A stretch of 51,022 bases of DNA from Micropruina sp. (GCA_018055925.1 JAGPGQ010000003.1:1-51022), one strand, 5' to 3'. Positions 42,765 to 51,022 are shown, counted from the stretch's first letter. Notes: a model not told the origin generated them from the letters alone. Numbers and translations are program-made.

Positions 42765-43982
42765 TCAGAAGCCGTCCAGGTCGCGGCTGATCGGGGCCGC
42801 GGCTTCGCCGAGGTCGGCCCAGACGAAGGCCTGGACGCCCGCGAAGAAGGCCACCAGGAAGTCGGCGCAGTGCGCGATCCGTTCGGGGCTGTTGCTGCCG
42901 AGCGCGAACCGGACCCGCCCGGACCGGACGGCGAACGGCAACGGCTGCGTGCGCAGCATGAACTCCATCTGCCGGGCGTGGAACACGTCCGAAGCGAACT
43001 TCGGGTACTCGCAGCGCACCTTGAACGCCCGGTCGAAGTCGCTGGACTCGAACCGCACCCGGTTGCCCCAGCCGGGCCAGTTCACCGACAGGTCGCCGAA
43101 GTGCCACGGCAGCGCGAATTCCAGGATCGCCTCGCTGTGGTTGTCGGTGACCGTGCGGGTGCTGGTGTTCCCGTTGCCGTCGGTGTGGGTCTCGGTGCGG
43201 GTGGTCTTCCAGTTGTGGGTCAGGCCGATCATCCGCATGCCGTGGACATCGGCGAGCACCACGTCGCGGGCCTCGTGCCCGAAGCCGCCGCGGGTGACGT
43301 CCACCTCGTCCAGGAACCGGTCGTCGGCGGGACGGTAGATCCAGCCGGGACGTCCGTACAGGCCCAGCTCGGCCGGGGGAGGGGGCGCCTCGAACCGCTG
43401 CAGGCCGGGTCCGGCCAGCTGGTGCGCAATGCCGGCGGCCGACTCCAGGAAGCCGCGCATCGTCGCGGCCTCGCGCGGCACGCCGAGCGCGGTCAGCCGG
43501 GCGCCGTCCACCGACAGGTCCACCCGGTGGCCGGCGGCCGCCATCGCGTCCACGGCCGGCCCGATGGCGGCCAGGGCAGCCTCCGCCCAGCCCGGGTCCT
43601 GGGCGGTGACCAGCCAGCGGCCGAACGTCTTGGTCCGGCCGATGACGCCCGGCCGCTGCTCGGTGCCGACGTACAGCTCGGGCAGTGGACGGGGCAGCGC
43701 CAGCACGGCGACGTAGCCCAGCCGGCCGTACTCGAAGACGTCGAACGGCACCCCGGACGTGGTGCCGCCGCTGATCTGGTCGTCGATGGCCCGCTTGTAG
43801 CCGAGCCCGAACGGCGGGCAGTTCAGCCCGTAGGTGGCCTGCAGCGTGGGCGAGCCGATGAACGTCCAGCCCTGGTCGCGCAGGGACTTCACGTAGCGCT
43901 GCCGGCGGATCAGGAAGAACAGGCCGACGAGTGCCCCGAGGCACAGCAACAGGATCAGCCAGGTACCGAGGGAGGAATCCAC
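42765..43982 (-). CDS. Membrane-anchored protein of unknown function
   Basis: A 405-residue protein. One N-terminal helix (about 6-25) is followed by basic residues (RRQRYVKSLRDQGW), so the large remainder is probably cytoplasmic. The body contains two similar beta-rich halves, each with segments such as GLNCPPFGLGYKRAIDDQIS and the polar strand THTDGNGNTSTRTVTDNH, which looks like a beta-hairpin. No catalytic motif is recognised. The GTG 43982 start is 6 nt after TAGCCT. It resembles DUF-type actinobacterial membrane-associated proteins, but no family is certain. Confidence 0.75.
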   Translation of the reverse strand: MDSSLGTWLILLLCLGALVGLFFLIRRQRYVKSLRDQGWTFIGSPTLQATYGLNCPPFGLGYKRAIDDQISGGTTSGVPFDVFEYGRLGYVAVLALPRPLPELYVGTEQRPGVIGRTKTFGRWLVTAQDPGWAEAALAAIGPAVDAMAAAGHRVDLSVDGARLTALGVPREAATMRGFLESAAGIAHQLAGPGLQRFEAPPPPAELGLYGRPGWIYRPADDRFLDEVDVTRGGFGHEARDVVLADVHGMRMIGLTHNWKTTRTETHTDGNGNTSTRTVTDNHSEAILEFALPWHFGDLSVNWPGWGNRVRFESSDFDRAFKVRCEYPKFASDVFHARQMEFMLRTQPLPFAVRSGRVRFALGSNSPERIAHCADFLVAFFAGVQAFVWADLGEAAAPISRDLDGF

Positions 43983-43988
43983 CCGATC

Positions 43989-43994
43989 AGGCTA
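43989..43994 (-). promoter_or_regulatory. Leaderless -10 element
   Basis: TAGCCT, 6 nt before GTG 43982. Confidence 0.65.
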
Positions 43995-44020
43995 GCGACC
44001 GGACCGGTCGCCGAGGCTCG

Positions 44021-44072
44021 GCCTCGATCCGCCGATGGTCGCGCAGTAGGCGCAGATCGGTGGATCGGGGCT
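44021..44072. repeat. Stop-codon-fused palindromic element, copy 3 (internally deleted, 52 bp)
   Basis: Both ends of the 161-bp element remain, joined with the centre missing: GCCTCGATCCGCCGAT on the left and ATCGGTGGATCGGGGCT on the right, plus the adjoining CGCGCAGTAGGCGCAG (inverse orientation to copies 1 and 2). The right end is fused to the pknL stop; on the minus strand it reads TAG|CCCCGATCC. Confidence 0.85.
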
Positions 44073-46056
44073 AGGCCAGGTTGACCGTGACGATGGAGCC
44101 CTCGGGCACCTTGCTGCCGGCCCGCGGGCTGGTGCTCACCACCCGGTCGAAACCGAAGCTGATCAGGCGGTTCACCTTCACCTGGAAGCCGGCCTTGGTG
44201 AGCACCTGCCGGGCCCGGTCGAGGTAGTAGCCGCGGACGTTCGGCACCGCCTTCATCACCGGGCCCTTGGACACGGTCAGCGTCACCGTGTCGCCGCGGT
44301 GCACCTCCCCGGCCGCCGGGGTCTGGCTGATCACCCGGCCCTTGTCGATGTCGGGATCGTTCAGCTGCGTCGTCTTCACCTTGAGGCCGAGCGCCTTGAG
44401 CGCCTTCTCGGCGTCCTTGGCCGACTTGCCCTTCCAGTCGGCCAGGGTGACCGGGGCGGGTCCCTGCGAGACCAGCAGATCGACCGGGGTGCCCGGCTTC
44501 AGCGGGGTGCCCTCCTTGAACGAACTGCTGATCACCTTGCCGGTGGCCACGGTGTCGTCATGAGCCTGGGTGACGGCGCCGACGGCCAGCTTGATCCGGG
44601 TCAGCGACTCGGTCGCGGTGGCCAGGTCGAGACCGCGCAGCGCCGGGACGGTGTACCGCTCCGGTCCCTTCGAGACGAACGCCTGCACCGTGCCGCCGTG
44701 CACGATCCGCTCGCCGGAGGCGGGATCGGTGCGGGCGATCAGGCCGGCGGGCACGTCCTCGGAGTACTCGCTGCCGAACGTGATCCGCAGCCCGGCGCCC
44801 AGGGCGGCGGTTTCCGCCTGCTGCTGGTTCAGCTTGGCCAGCGCGGGCGTCGACGTGTACTGCCCGGCCAGCACCCACCAGGTGCCGGAGCCGGCCAGCA
44901 GCACGGCCAGCACGATGGTCACCAGCATCGGCCAGCGGCGGCGTGGACGCTGTTCGCCGGGCGGTTGCTCGACCGGCCCGTCGTAGTAGGGCATGCCGTC
45001 GGTGATCTCCGGGAAGCCGCCCGGAGAGACCGGCGTGGACGGCGTGAACCGCAGGGTCGGCGTCCGGTCGTCGGCCTCGGCGGCGCTCAGCCCCCGGACC
45101 CGTTCGGTGATCTGGTTCTCCGGATCGAGGGTGGTGCGCCGCATCCGCTCGGTGAGCGCCGGGTCGTCCATCACCCCGCGGGCCAGCGACTCGCGCGCCT
45201 GCCGCAGATGGTCGAGCAGCACCCGGGCGTCGGTCGGCCGGTCGGCGGGACGCCGGGCGGCCGCCGTGGTGACCAGGGCGTCCAGGTAGGGCGGGATGCC
45301 GTTGCGGGACTCGCGCCAGGACGTCTTGACCGCGCTGGACGGAGCCGGAATCGCCTTGTGCACGTGCGCGTAGGCGACCTGGATCGGATTGTCGCCGGTG
45401 TGCGGCTTGGAACCGGTCAGCAGCTCGTAGAGCACCACGCCCAGGGCGTACACGTCGCAGCGCGGGTCGGCCTTGCCGTGGGTGACCAGCTCGGGCGCGA
45501 TGTAGCTGACCGTGCCGATCAGCATGCCGGTGGCGGTCGCGGTCTGGGCACTGATCGCCCGGGCCAGGCCGAAGTCGGCGACCTTGATCTGGCCGCGGTC
45601 CGAGATCAGCACGTTCTCGGGCTTGATGTCGCGATGGATCAGGCCGGACTCGTGGGCGGCGGCGACGGCGCTGGTCACCTCGATGACCAGATCGAGGGCC
45701 CGTTCAGGACTGAACGAACCCTCGCGGGTGATCAGGTGCCGCAGCGTGCAACCCTCGACGTACTCCATGACGATGTAGGGCCGGCCGCGGTGCACCCCCT
45801 GGTCGAACACCGACACCACGTTCGGATGGGAGAGCCTGGCGGCGGCCCGGGCCTCGCGGTCGAACTTGCCGATGAAGTCCTGGTCGTCGCCCAGACCTTC
45901 GTGCATCACCTTGATCGCGACGGTCCGCGTCAGTCGCTGGTCGTCGGCAAGGTAGACCGTCGCCATGCCACCCCGCGCGAGCTTGCGCTGGATCGCGTAG
46001 CGACCGTCCAGCAGCTGCCCCACCAAGGGGTCGCTTGTGCTCACAGTGGTCACCAT
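44071..46056 (-). CDS. pknL: Serine/threonine protein kinase with four PASTA domains
   Basis: A 661-residue transmembrane kinase. The kinase domain spans about 16-280: Gly-loop ARGGMATVYLA, Lys49 (VAIK), catalytic HRD (141-143) with KPEN, DFG (161-163) and APE (187-189). A Pro-rich juxtamembrane region and one helix (about 385-405) follow. Four extracellular PASTA repeats then fill the C-terminus; they sense muropeptides or lipid II. The ATG 46056 is used, although GTG 46053 is better spaced from GGAG. A TAGACT promoter lies upstream. Position near aroG matches PknL of corynebacteria and mycobacteria (from memory). The TAG stop is fused to a palindromic repeat. Confidence 0.93.
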   Translation of the reverse strand: MVTTVSTSDPLVGQLLDGRYAIQRKLARGGMATVYLADDQRLTRTVAIKVMHEGLGDDQDFIGKFDREARAAARLSHPNVVSVFDQGVHRGRPYIVMEYVEGCTLRHLITREGSFSPERALDLVIEVTSAVAAAHESGLIHRDIKPENVLISDRGQIKVADFGLARAISAQTATATGMLIGTVSYIAPELVTHGKADPRCDVYALGVVLYELLTGSKPHTGDNPIQVAYAHVHKAIPAPSSAVKTSWRESRNGIPPYLDALVTTAAARRPADRPTDARVLLDHLRQARESLARGVMDDPALTERMRRTTLDPENQITERVRGLSAAEADDRTPTLRFTPSTPVSPGGFPEITDGMPYYDGPVEQPPGEQRPRRRWPMLVTIVLAVLLAGSGTWWVLAGQYTSTPALAKLNQQQAETAALGAGLRITFGSEYSEDVPAGLIARTDPASGERIVHGGTVQAFVSKGPERYTVPALRGLDLATATESLTRIKLAVGAVTQAHDDTVATGKVISSSFKEGTPLKPGTPVDLLVSQGPAPVTLADWKGKSAKDAEKALKALGLKVKTTQLNDPDIDKGRVISQTPAAGEVHRGDTVTLTVSKGPVMKAVPNVRGYYLDRARQVLTKAGFQVKVNRLISFGFDRVVSTSPRAGSKVPEGSIVTVNLA

Positions 46057-46267
46057 CGCTCCGGACAAGTCAGGGGAAGTAGGCCGTCCAGACCTGCCGG
46101 TGAGTCTAGGTCGGCTTCGGTGCACACCCGGGACGACCCGCCGAAGGTGAACAGAACCGCATCGGCGGGGGTCTCGTCGCCGCGGCCGGGCTCCCCGCCG
46201 GCGGGCTCGCTCGCCGGACGGATCCGGGCGCGCCACCGTGGTGCGCGCGGCGGGACGGGGTGCCCCG

Positions 46268-46273
46268 TAGGCT
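46268..46273 (+). promoter_or_regulatory. Leaderless -10 element of thiE
   Basis: TAGGCT, 7 nt before GTG 46281. There is no room for a TPP riboswitch. Confidence 0.65.
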
Positions 46274-46280
46274 GGGCACC

Positions 46281-46988
46281 GTGACGGCTCTACGGGGACT
46301 CGCTGTGCGACTGCGGCTCGCCAGGCTGCTGTGCGTGACCGACGCGCGGACGGACGGTGACCTGGCCGGCTTCGCCGCCGGGGTGCTGGAGGCGGGCGTC
46401 GACCTGATCCAGTTGCGCGACGACCGGGCGTCCGACCCCGCGAAGCTGGCCGCGCTGGCGGTACTGCGGAAGGCGGCGTCCGCGGGCCAGTCGCTGGTGT
46501 CGGTCTACGCCGACTGCGAGTTGGCCAGGGAGTTCGGAGCCGACGTGCTGCACCTGCCGAAGGCTGGCGTCGAGGCGAAGAAGGCCCGCCGCTGCGTCAG
46601 CCGCTGGGCGCGGATCGGCCGCTCCTGCTACAGCACCGACGACATCGACGCCGCCCTGGCCGACGACGACGTGCACTACCTCAGCGTCGGTCCCGTCTTC
46701 GGCACCCTGCCCTGGGCCGGACGGCTGCCCGGCCTCGACCTGGTGCGGCACGCCGCCCGAGTGGCGCCGCAGGCCACCCCGGGCGCCAAGCCCTGGTTCG
46801 CGATCGGCGGCATCACCGGCGCCAACCTCGACGAGGTACTGGACGCCGGTGCCCGCCGGATCGCCGTCGGCCGGGCGATCACCGCCGCGGCCGACCCGGC
46901 GTCCGCGGCCCGGATGTTCGATCACCGGCTGCGGGCGTCCTGGCGTGACGAATTCGACGACTACACCCTGGATGCGCTGCGCGACTGA
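46281..46988 (+). CDS. thiE: Thiamine-phosphate synthase
   Basis: A 235-residue TIM-barrel enzyme that joins HMP pyrophosphate and thiazole phosphate. Signatures are LCVTDAR (first strand), GVDLIQLRDD, GADVLHLPKAGVEAKK (usually GxxGVHLG), YLSVGPVFGT and FAIGGITGANLDEVL. GVHLGQ is changed to VLHLPK, a divergence worth testing. The start is GTG 46281, 7 nt after TAGGCT. No other thi gene is near. It sits where mycobacteria have the PknL substrate Rv2175c and an alpha-mannosyltransferase. Confidence 0.87.
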   Translation: MTALRGLAVRLRLARLLCVTDARTDGDLAGFAAGVLEAGVDLIQLRDDRASDPAKLAALAVLRKAASAGQSLVSVYADCELAREFGADVLHLPKAGVEAKKARRCVSRWARIGRSCYSTDDIDAALADDDVHYLSVGPVFGTLPWAGRLPGLDLVRHAARVAPQATPGAKPWFAIGGITGANLDEVLDAGARRIAVGRAITAAADPASAARMFDHRLRASWRDEFDDYTLDALRD

Positions 46989-47013
46989 GACGGGGCCGCT
47001 CGGGACGGGTCGC

Positions 47014-48102
47014 TCAGGCGGTCCGGGTGACGGAGAGTTCCGCAAGCCGGCGCAGTGCCGCCACGGCCTCGTCGCGCAGCGGGGCGTCGTCCAGGGCGGC
47101 GAGCGCCTGGGCGAGGTCGTCGGCGATGCGTTGCTCGGTGGTGGCCAGGGCGCCGGAGGTGACGATGATCTCGCGGGCGGTGGCCACGTCGGTGGCGTCC
47201 AGTTCCGAACTGCCGAGCAGCCCGGTCAGCCGCTCCCGGGCGGTCTCGGAGGCCAACTCCAGGGCGTGTGCGACCAGCACCGTCCGCTTGCCCTCGCGGA
47301 GGTCGTCGCCGGCCGGCTTGCCGGTGACGACCGGTTCGCCGAACACGCCGAGCACGTCGTCGCGGAACTGGAACGCCCGGCCCAGGGGTGAGCCGAACGC
47401 GGCCAGCGCCGCCAGGGCCGCCTCCGAGCCGCCGGCCAGGGCGGCGCCGATCTGCAGCGGCCGGATCACCGTGTACCGGGAGGTCTTGAACTCGACCACC
47501 CGGGGCACCACGTCACTCAGGTCCACCGCGCCGATCGGTTCGGCCTGCGCCGAGACGTCCAGGAACTGTCCGCAGGTGACCTCGGTGCGCATCGCGTCCA
47601 GCAGCGGCAGCGCCCGCATCAGGGCGTCGGCGGGCAGGCCGGAGCCGGTGAACAGCTCCATCGACCAGACCAGCAGCAGGTCGCCGAGCAGGATCGCGCC
47701 GGCCCGGCCGAACGCCTCCGGCGAACCGAGCAGCCCGCCGGCGGCGTGCCGGGCCTCGAACTGACGATGGGCGGCGGGTTGGCCGCGGCGGACGTCGGAG
47801 GCGTCCATCACGTCGTCGTGGATCAGCGCCGAGACGTGCAGCAGGTCGAGGCTGGCGCAGGCCCGCAGCAGCGAGTCCGGGTCGCCCGGCTCGGCCACCG
47901 CGTGGTGGCCCCACCAGCAGAACGCCGGCCGCAGCCGCTTGCCGCCGTCGGTGAACCGCAGCGCCAGGTCCACCAGGTCGTCCGCCTGCGGCCCGACCTC
48001 ACGCAGCCGCGCCGACTGTGCCGCGATGAAGTCGCGCAGGCGCTCGCCGATCGCCTCGCGGAACGGTGCGCCGACCGGGTCGGCGGCCACGAAGATGCCC
48101 AT
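47014..48102 (-). CDS. idsA: Polyprenyl (geranylgeranyl-type) diphosphate synthase
   Basis: A 362-residue trans-isoprenyl diphosphate synthase. The first Asp-rich motif is DDVMD (96-100, LIHDDVMDASDVRRGQPA). The second is DDVLG (248-252), followed by GKPAGDDLREGKRTVL, the usual actinobacterial pattern. Two aromatic residues before the first motif are absent (LHVSALIHDD), which in this family permits longer products, so GGPP is likely. It would supply prenyl chains for menaquinone or carotenoids. ATG 48102 is 6 nt after TAGGCT. Confidence 0.92.
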   Translation of the reverse strand: MGIFVAADPVGAPFREAIGERLRDFIAAQSARLREVGPQADDLVDLALRFTDGGKRLRPAFCWWGHHAVAEPGDPDSLLRACASLDLLHVSALIHDDVMDASDVRRGQPAAHRQFEARHAAGGLLGSPEAFGRAGAILLGDLLLVWSMELFTGSGLPADALMRALPLLDAMRTEVTCGQFLDVSAQAEPIGAVDLSDVVPRVVEFKTSRYTVIRPLQIGAALAGGSEAALAALAAFGSPLGRAFQFRDDVLGVFGEPVVTGKPAGDDLREGKRTVLVAHALELASETARERLTGLLGSSELDATDVATAREIIVTSGALATTEQRIADDLAQALAALDDAPLRDEAVAALRRLAELSVTRTA

Positions 48103-48108
48103 CCCCCG

Positions 48109-48114
48109 AGCCTA
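48109..48114 (-). promoter_or_regulatory. Leaderless -10 element of idsA
   Basis: TAGGCT, 6 nt before ATG 48102. Confidence 0.7.
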
Positions 48115-48183
48115 ATGGGGCCGGCGGAGGATGCGTCCCGGCCGCCGCCCGGCCGGCGATGCCGGACGGCGGGTAGTCCCGGA

Positions 48184-48807
48184 TCAGGTGTCGATCCGGA
48201 CGAACTCTCCCGTGGTGGCGTCCACGATCGCCTCGACGTCCTTGGTGCCGTCGGCGATGTCGAACTGGAAGAACACGCCGCGGCGCGATCCCTCCAGCGA
48301 CCACTCGGTGACCCGGCCCTTGGCCTGCGCCAGCGCGGCGTCCATCGCCTTGCTCAGGTCGACCACCTTGGCCGGATCGAAGACGTCCTCCTTGGCGTCC
48401 TGCACGTCATCGGCGTCGAGGCGGTCGGTGTCGGAGTGCACCACCTCGCCGGAGGCGGCGTTGACCGTGGCCTCGTACTCCTCGGTGTCGGAGACCAGGT
48501 CCACGGTGTAGACGAGCTCGTTGCGTTCCCAGTCGAGCGAGACGCCGGTCGGCCGCCCGGAGAACTTCGCCTGGGCCGCCTTCACCGCCTCCTGCCAGGT
48601 GGTCGCCACCTGGGTGTCCTTCAGGTCCGGGCTCGGGCTCGCCGAGGGGCTGGACGCCGGCGCGCTCGCGGTCGGCGTCACGTCGGTACTCGGGGACGCG
48701 GCGGGCGGCGGGGTCGCGCCGGTGCCGCACGCGGTGGTCAGGCCGATCGTGGCCAGTGCTGCCGCGGCGCCCAGGGCCGCGCGGAGGTGGCGGGTTCGAA
48801 GGGGCAT
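48184..48807 (-). CDS. PepSY-domain lipoprotein
   Basis: A 207-residue secreted lipoprotein. The signal peptide ends in GLTTAC, a permissive lipobox, with Cys25. A Pro/Ser/Ala-rich linker (about 28-58) follows, then two PepSY repeats: TWQEAVKAAQAKFSG...EYEATVNAASGEVV and LSKAMDAALAQAKGRV...DVEAIVDATTGEFV. PepSY domains often restrain proteases or mediate cell-envelope contacts. GGAG lies 6 nt before ATG 48807. It stands between idsA and metF with its own orientation; no protease partner is adjacent. Confidence 0.87.
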   Translation of the reverse strand: MPLRTRHLRAALGAAAALATIGLTTACGTGATPPPAASPSTDVTPTASAPASSPSASPSPDLKDTQVATTWQEAVKAAQAKFSGRPTGVSLDWERNELVYTVDLVSDTEEYEATVNAASGEVVHSDTDRLDADDVQDAKEDVFDPAKVVDLSKAMDAALAQAKGRVTEWSLEGSRRGVFFQFDIADGTKDVEAIVDATTGEFVRIDT

Positions 48808-48985
48808 GGGGATCTCCTCGGGATCGGGGGTCCGGTCGTCGCGACAGCGTAGGTCGGGCGTCCAAACGGGCTGTGGGCACCCGCTTCGGGACCGGGCAGC
48901 ACGGTGGCCGTCGTCCGGCGAGCGGGAAGGCCACACCCGCCTGCTCAAGAGACGTCGCGGTGGGCCACCGGCCGCGGCCGTCCAC

Positions 48986-48991
48986 TACTGT
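48986..48991 (+). promoter_or_regulatory. -10 element of metF
   Basis: TACTGT, 8 nt before GTG 49000. Predicts a leaderless or near-leaderless mRNA, so no SAM riboswitch. Confidence 0.55.
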
Positions 48992-48999
48992 GATGCGTC

Positions 49000-49950
49000 G
49001 TGTCCCTGAACCGCGCCGCCGAGGCCGACCGGCAACAGCCCAGCATCGCCGAGCTGTTGGCCGACACCAGCCGTCCGACGTTCAGTTTCGAGTTCTTCCC
49101 GCCCGCCGACGAGGCCGGCGAGGACGTGCTGCGCGGCACCATCCTGGAACTGGACGGCACCCGGCCGGACTGGTTGTCGGTCACCTACGGCGCCTCGGGT
49201 GCCACCCGTCACCGGACGATCTCGGCGACGAGGTTCATCAAGACCCAGACGGTGGCCCAGACGATGGGACACCTGACCTGCGCCAGCCAGTCGCGCGACG
49301 ACCTGCTGCAGACCCTCGCCGCCTACGCCGAGGCGGGCGTGCGGCACATCCTGGCGATCCGGGGCGACATGCCGGGTGGACCGACCGTGCCCTGGGTGCG
49401 GCATCCGGACGGACTGGCGAACGCCACCGAACTGGTGCGGCTGATCAGCGACAACTTCGAGTTCGGGATCGGCGTCGCCGCGTTCCCCGACGCACACCCC
49501 GAGAACCGCGACCCCGACCTGGACGCCCGGCTGCTGCTGGCCAAGCAGGAGGCCGGGGCGAGCTTCGCGGTCACCCAGCTGTTCTTCGACGCCGGGGCCT
49601 ACTTCCGGATGGTGGAGCGCGTCCGGGCGATCGGCTGCACGCTGCCGATCGTCGCCGGCATCCAGCCGGTGACCAACCTGGCCCAGATCAGCCGGTTCGC
49701 GGCCCTGTCGGGGGCGGATCTGCCGCCCCACGTGGTCCGCCGGCTGCACGCCGTCGGGGACGACCCGGCGGCCGTGCGGCGGGAAGGGGTGCAGATCGCG
49801 ACCGAACTGAGCGCCGAGTTGCTCCGGGGCGGGGCCCCCGGGCTGCAGTTCTTCACCCTCAACCGGTCGCGGGCAACCTCAGCGATTCTCGCCAATCTCC
49901 GCCGGCTGGGTCTGGATCCACGCACACCAGTCGCTGCGTCGGACGGGTGA
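49000..49950 (+). CDS. metF: Methylenetetrahydrofolate reductase
   Basis: A 316-residue flavoenzyme (TIM barrel) that reduces methylene-THF to methyl-THF for methionine synthesis. Signatures are FSFEFFPPADEAGED (catalytic Glu), WLSVTYGASGATRHRT, HILAIRGDMPGG, FPDAHPENRD and ASFAVTQLFFDAGAYF. The PIVAGIQPVTNLAQISRFA segment is also intact. It starts at GTG 49000. Its last 92 bp overlap, tail to tail, the helicase gene on the other strand. In M. tuberculosis the comparable neighbour of idsA2 (Rv2172c, from memory) is a MetF-like protein, so the linkage is conserved. Confidence 0.93.
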   Translation: MSLNRAAEADRQQPSIAELLADTSRPTFSFEFFPPADEAGEDVLRGTILELDGTRPDWLSVTYGASGATRHRTISATRFIKTQTVAQTMGHLTCASQSRDDLLQTLAAYAEAGVRHILAIRGDMPGGPTVPWVRHPDGLANATELVRLISDNFEFGIGVAAFPDAHPENRDPDLDARLLLAKQEAGASFAVTQLFFDAGAYFRMVERVRAIGCTLPIVAGIQPVTNLAQISRFAALSGADLPPHVVRRLHAVGDDPAAVRREGVQIATELSAELLRGGAPGLQFFTLNRSRATSAILANLRRLGLDPRTPVAASDG

Positions 49951-51022
49951 GCGCGACGTAGAGCACCCGGACGCCGCCGGGCGACTCGGCCACGATGTCG
50001 TCCGGTGCGCATACCAGGACGCCGTCGTACTCCAGGCCCTTGGCCTGCAGCGGGGTCACCACGACGAGCCGCTCCCGCACCGACGGGTCCTCGGCCACCG
50101 CCTCCAGAGACCGGCGCACCGCCGGCATCCGCGACGGCGGCACGATCACGCCCACCGTGCCGGGCAGTTCGTCCAGCAGCGCCCGGGTCCGGTCGGCGAC
50201 CAGTGCGTCGAACTGGTCGGCGCCGGTCGCCAGCAGCTCGGGCTGCACACCGGTGCGCCGGACGGCCTCGGGCAGGTCGGCGTTCGGGAACGCCTCCCGG
50301 ACGACGTCCGCGGCCAGGTTGAACACCTCGGCCGGAGAGCGGTAGTTGACGCTCAGCCGGAACGACCGGCTGGGGCCGTGGCCGACCAGGTCGGTCAGGG
50401 CCCGCTGGGATTCGTCCAGGTCGGGCCAGCTGCTCTGCGCCGGGTCGCCGACGATCGTCCAGGACGCGTGCGCGCCGCGCCGGCGCAGCATCCGCCACTG
50501 CATCGGGGTGATGTCCTGGGCCTCGTCGACCAGCACGTGGGCGTACTCCTCGTGCGCGTCGGCGTCGGGGTCGGCCTGCGCCCCGTGGGAGAGCCGGTCG
50601 GCGGTGGTGACCAGTTCGGCCACCTCGCCCCCCTCGACGAAGACCAGCGGCTCATCGTGTTCCTCCGGCGGCATCGGGCCCAGCAGGTAGGCCAACTCGT
50701 CCAGCAGGGCGATGTCGGCGACCGACCAGGTGTCCTGCCCGCGGTACGACTCCGACAGGATCCGCTGTTCGCCGGCGTCGAACAGTCCCTCGGCGACCTG
50801 CGCGGTCAGCGCCGGATCGTCCAGCCGGCGCAGCACGGTCGTCGGCGCCAGCGCGGGCCACCAGGCGTGGGTGAACATCTTCCACTGCGCGCTGGAGGTG
50901 ATCAGGTCCTCGATCACCTCGGGTTCCAGTTCGAGCTCGGCCGGCACCTGGGGCACCAGCGCGGCCAGCAGCGCCTTCTCGGCCGCCTCGTGGGCGCGGT
51001 TCACCTTGTGCCGGGCCAGCAC
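49859..51022 (-). CDS. HelD/HelR-like superfamily 1 helicase (5' partial)
   Basis: C-terminal 387 residues of a UvrD-like superfamily 1 ATPase. The 5' part with Walker A lies outside the window. Visible motifs are II (VLVDEAQDITPMQWRML), III (TIVGDPAQSSW), IV (FRLSVNYRSPAEV), V (VTPLQAKGLEYDGVLV) and VI (LYVALTRPTQRLV). VDEAQD rather than DEAD, and the helical segments before motif II, fit HelD-type RNA polymerase recycling ATPases. In actinobacteria some (HelR) confer rifampicin tolerance. Rep/UvrD DNA helicase remains possible without the N-terminus. Its 3' end overlaps metF by 92 bp on the opposite strand. Confidence 0.85.
   Translation of the reverse strand: MLARHKVNRAHEAAEKALLAALVPQVPAELELEPEVIEDLITSSAQWKMFTHAWWPALAPTTVLRRLDDPALTAQVAEGLFDAGEQRILSESYRGQDTWSVADIALLDELAYLLGPMPPEEHDEPLVFVEGGEVAELVTTADRLSHGAQADPDADAHEEYAHVLVDEAQDITPMQWRMLRRRGAHASWTIVGDPAQSSWPDLDESQRALTDLVGHGPSRSFRLSVNYRSPAEVFNLAADVVREAFPNADLPEAVRRTGVQPELLATGADQFDALVADRTRALLDELPGTVGVIVPPSRMPAVRRSLEAVAEDPSVRERLVVVTPLQAKGLEYDGVLVCAPDDIVAESPGGVRVLYVALTRPTQRLVCVDPDPAGGDWRESLRLPATG

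Noticed and set aside
44021..44072. Simple intrinsic terminator for pknL
   Set aside because: It may act as one, but the sequence is clearly the two ends of the 161-bp element, so it is annotated as a repeat.
46074..46280. TPP riboswitch ahead of thiE
   Set aside because: A TAGGCT -10 lies 7 nt before the start, so no leader is transcribed. No CUGAGA-like thi-box was found.
48808..48999. SAM or cobalamin riboswitch ahead of metF
   Set aside because: The predicted promoter leaves at most 1-2 nt of leader, and no conserved motif is seen.

Overview
The window is chromosomal DNA of an aerobic, high-GC Gram-positive actinobacterium. The evidence is about 70% G+C, many GTG starts, overlapping stop/start codons, a bcc-aa3 type respiratory chain (QcrCAB with a di-haem cytochrome c plus CtaC/D/E/F), and actinobacterial families such as DUF3043, GuaB1 and CtaF. 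Much of the order recalls, from memory, the M. tuberculosis stretch Rv2211c to Rv2172c (gcvT, DUF3043, glycerate-kinase-like, HesB, ctaC/ctaF, qcrBAC-ctaE, trpD, UvrC-like, NlpC/P60, acyltransferase, aroG, pknL, idsA, metF). The window is therefore a conserved actinobacterial core block with lineage-specific insertions. A member of Propionibacteriales is a reasonable but unproven guess.

Layout. 1-4.5 kb: end of gcvT, a small membrane protein, DUF3043, PspA, a glycerate-kinase-like protein and ErpA. 4.6-7.6 kb: ctaC-ctaD-ctaF. 7.6-12.4 kb: a stress and regulatory patch (CsbD-like, DUF6328, Rho_N-like, an ANTAR regulator, a SigB/SigF-type sigma factor) broken up by repeats. 12.5-15.2 kb: divergent guaB1 and a glgC-like gene. 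15.3-22.2 kb: ctaE-qcrCAB, divergent from ctaG, a receiver protein and trpD. 22.3-24.8 kb: a lone prepilin peptidase, a small regulator and a sunset-domain stress protein. 25-28.3 kb: a DtxR-family regulator facing a Mn/Zn-type ABC importer. 28.4-34.8 kb: a lipoprotein, lysG/lysE, cyclophilin, a hydrolase with an Lrp-type sensor, and an exonuclease/GIY-YIG fusion. 34.8-39 kb: NlpC/P60 peptidase, a HExxH lipoprotein, an esterase and PlsC. 39-39.7 kb: a non-coding, repeat-bearing stretch. 39.7-51 kb: aroG, an MBL-fold protein, two membrane proteins of unknown function, a PASTA kinase, thiE, a polyprenyl synthase, a PepSY lipoprotein, metF and the end of a HelD-like helicase.

Two patterns stand out that ordinary gene calling would miss. 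First, a palindromic element of about 160 bp with 17-bp terminal inverted repeats occurs at least three times, once internally deleted. Each copy is fused to the stop codon of a gene (ctaF, the sigma factor, pknL). Second, about 18 genes have a TANNNT-like -10 hexamer exactly 5-8 nt before the start codon, which predicts leaderless transcription. In two cases the -10 TAG is also the stop codon of the upstream gene. A family of short hairpin repeats (11 copies), a 17/18-bp minisatellite and a 23-bp perfect inverted repeat fill the remaining intergenic space.
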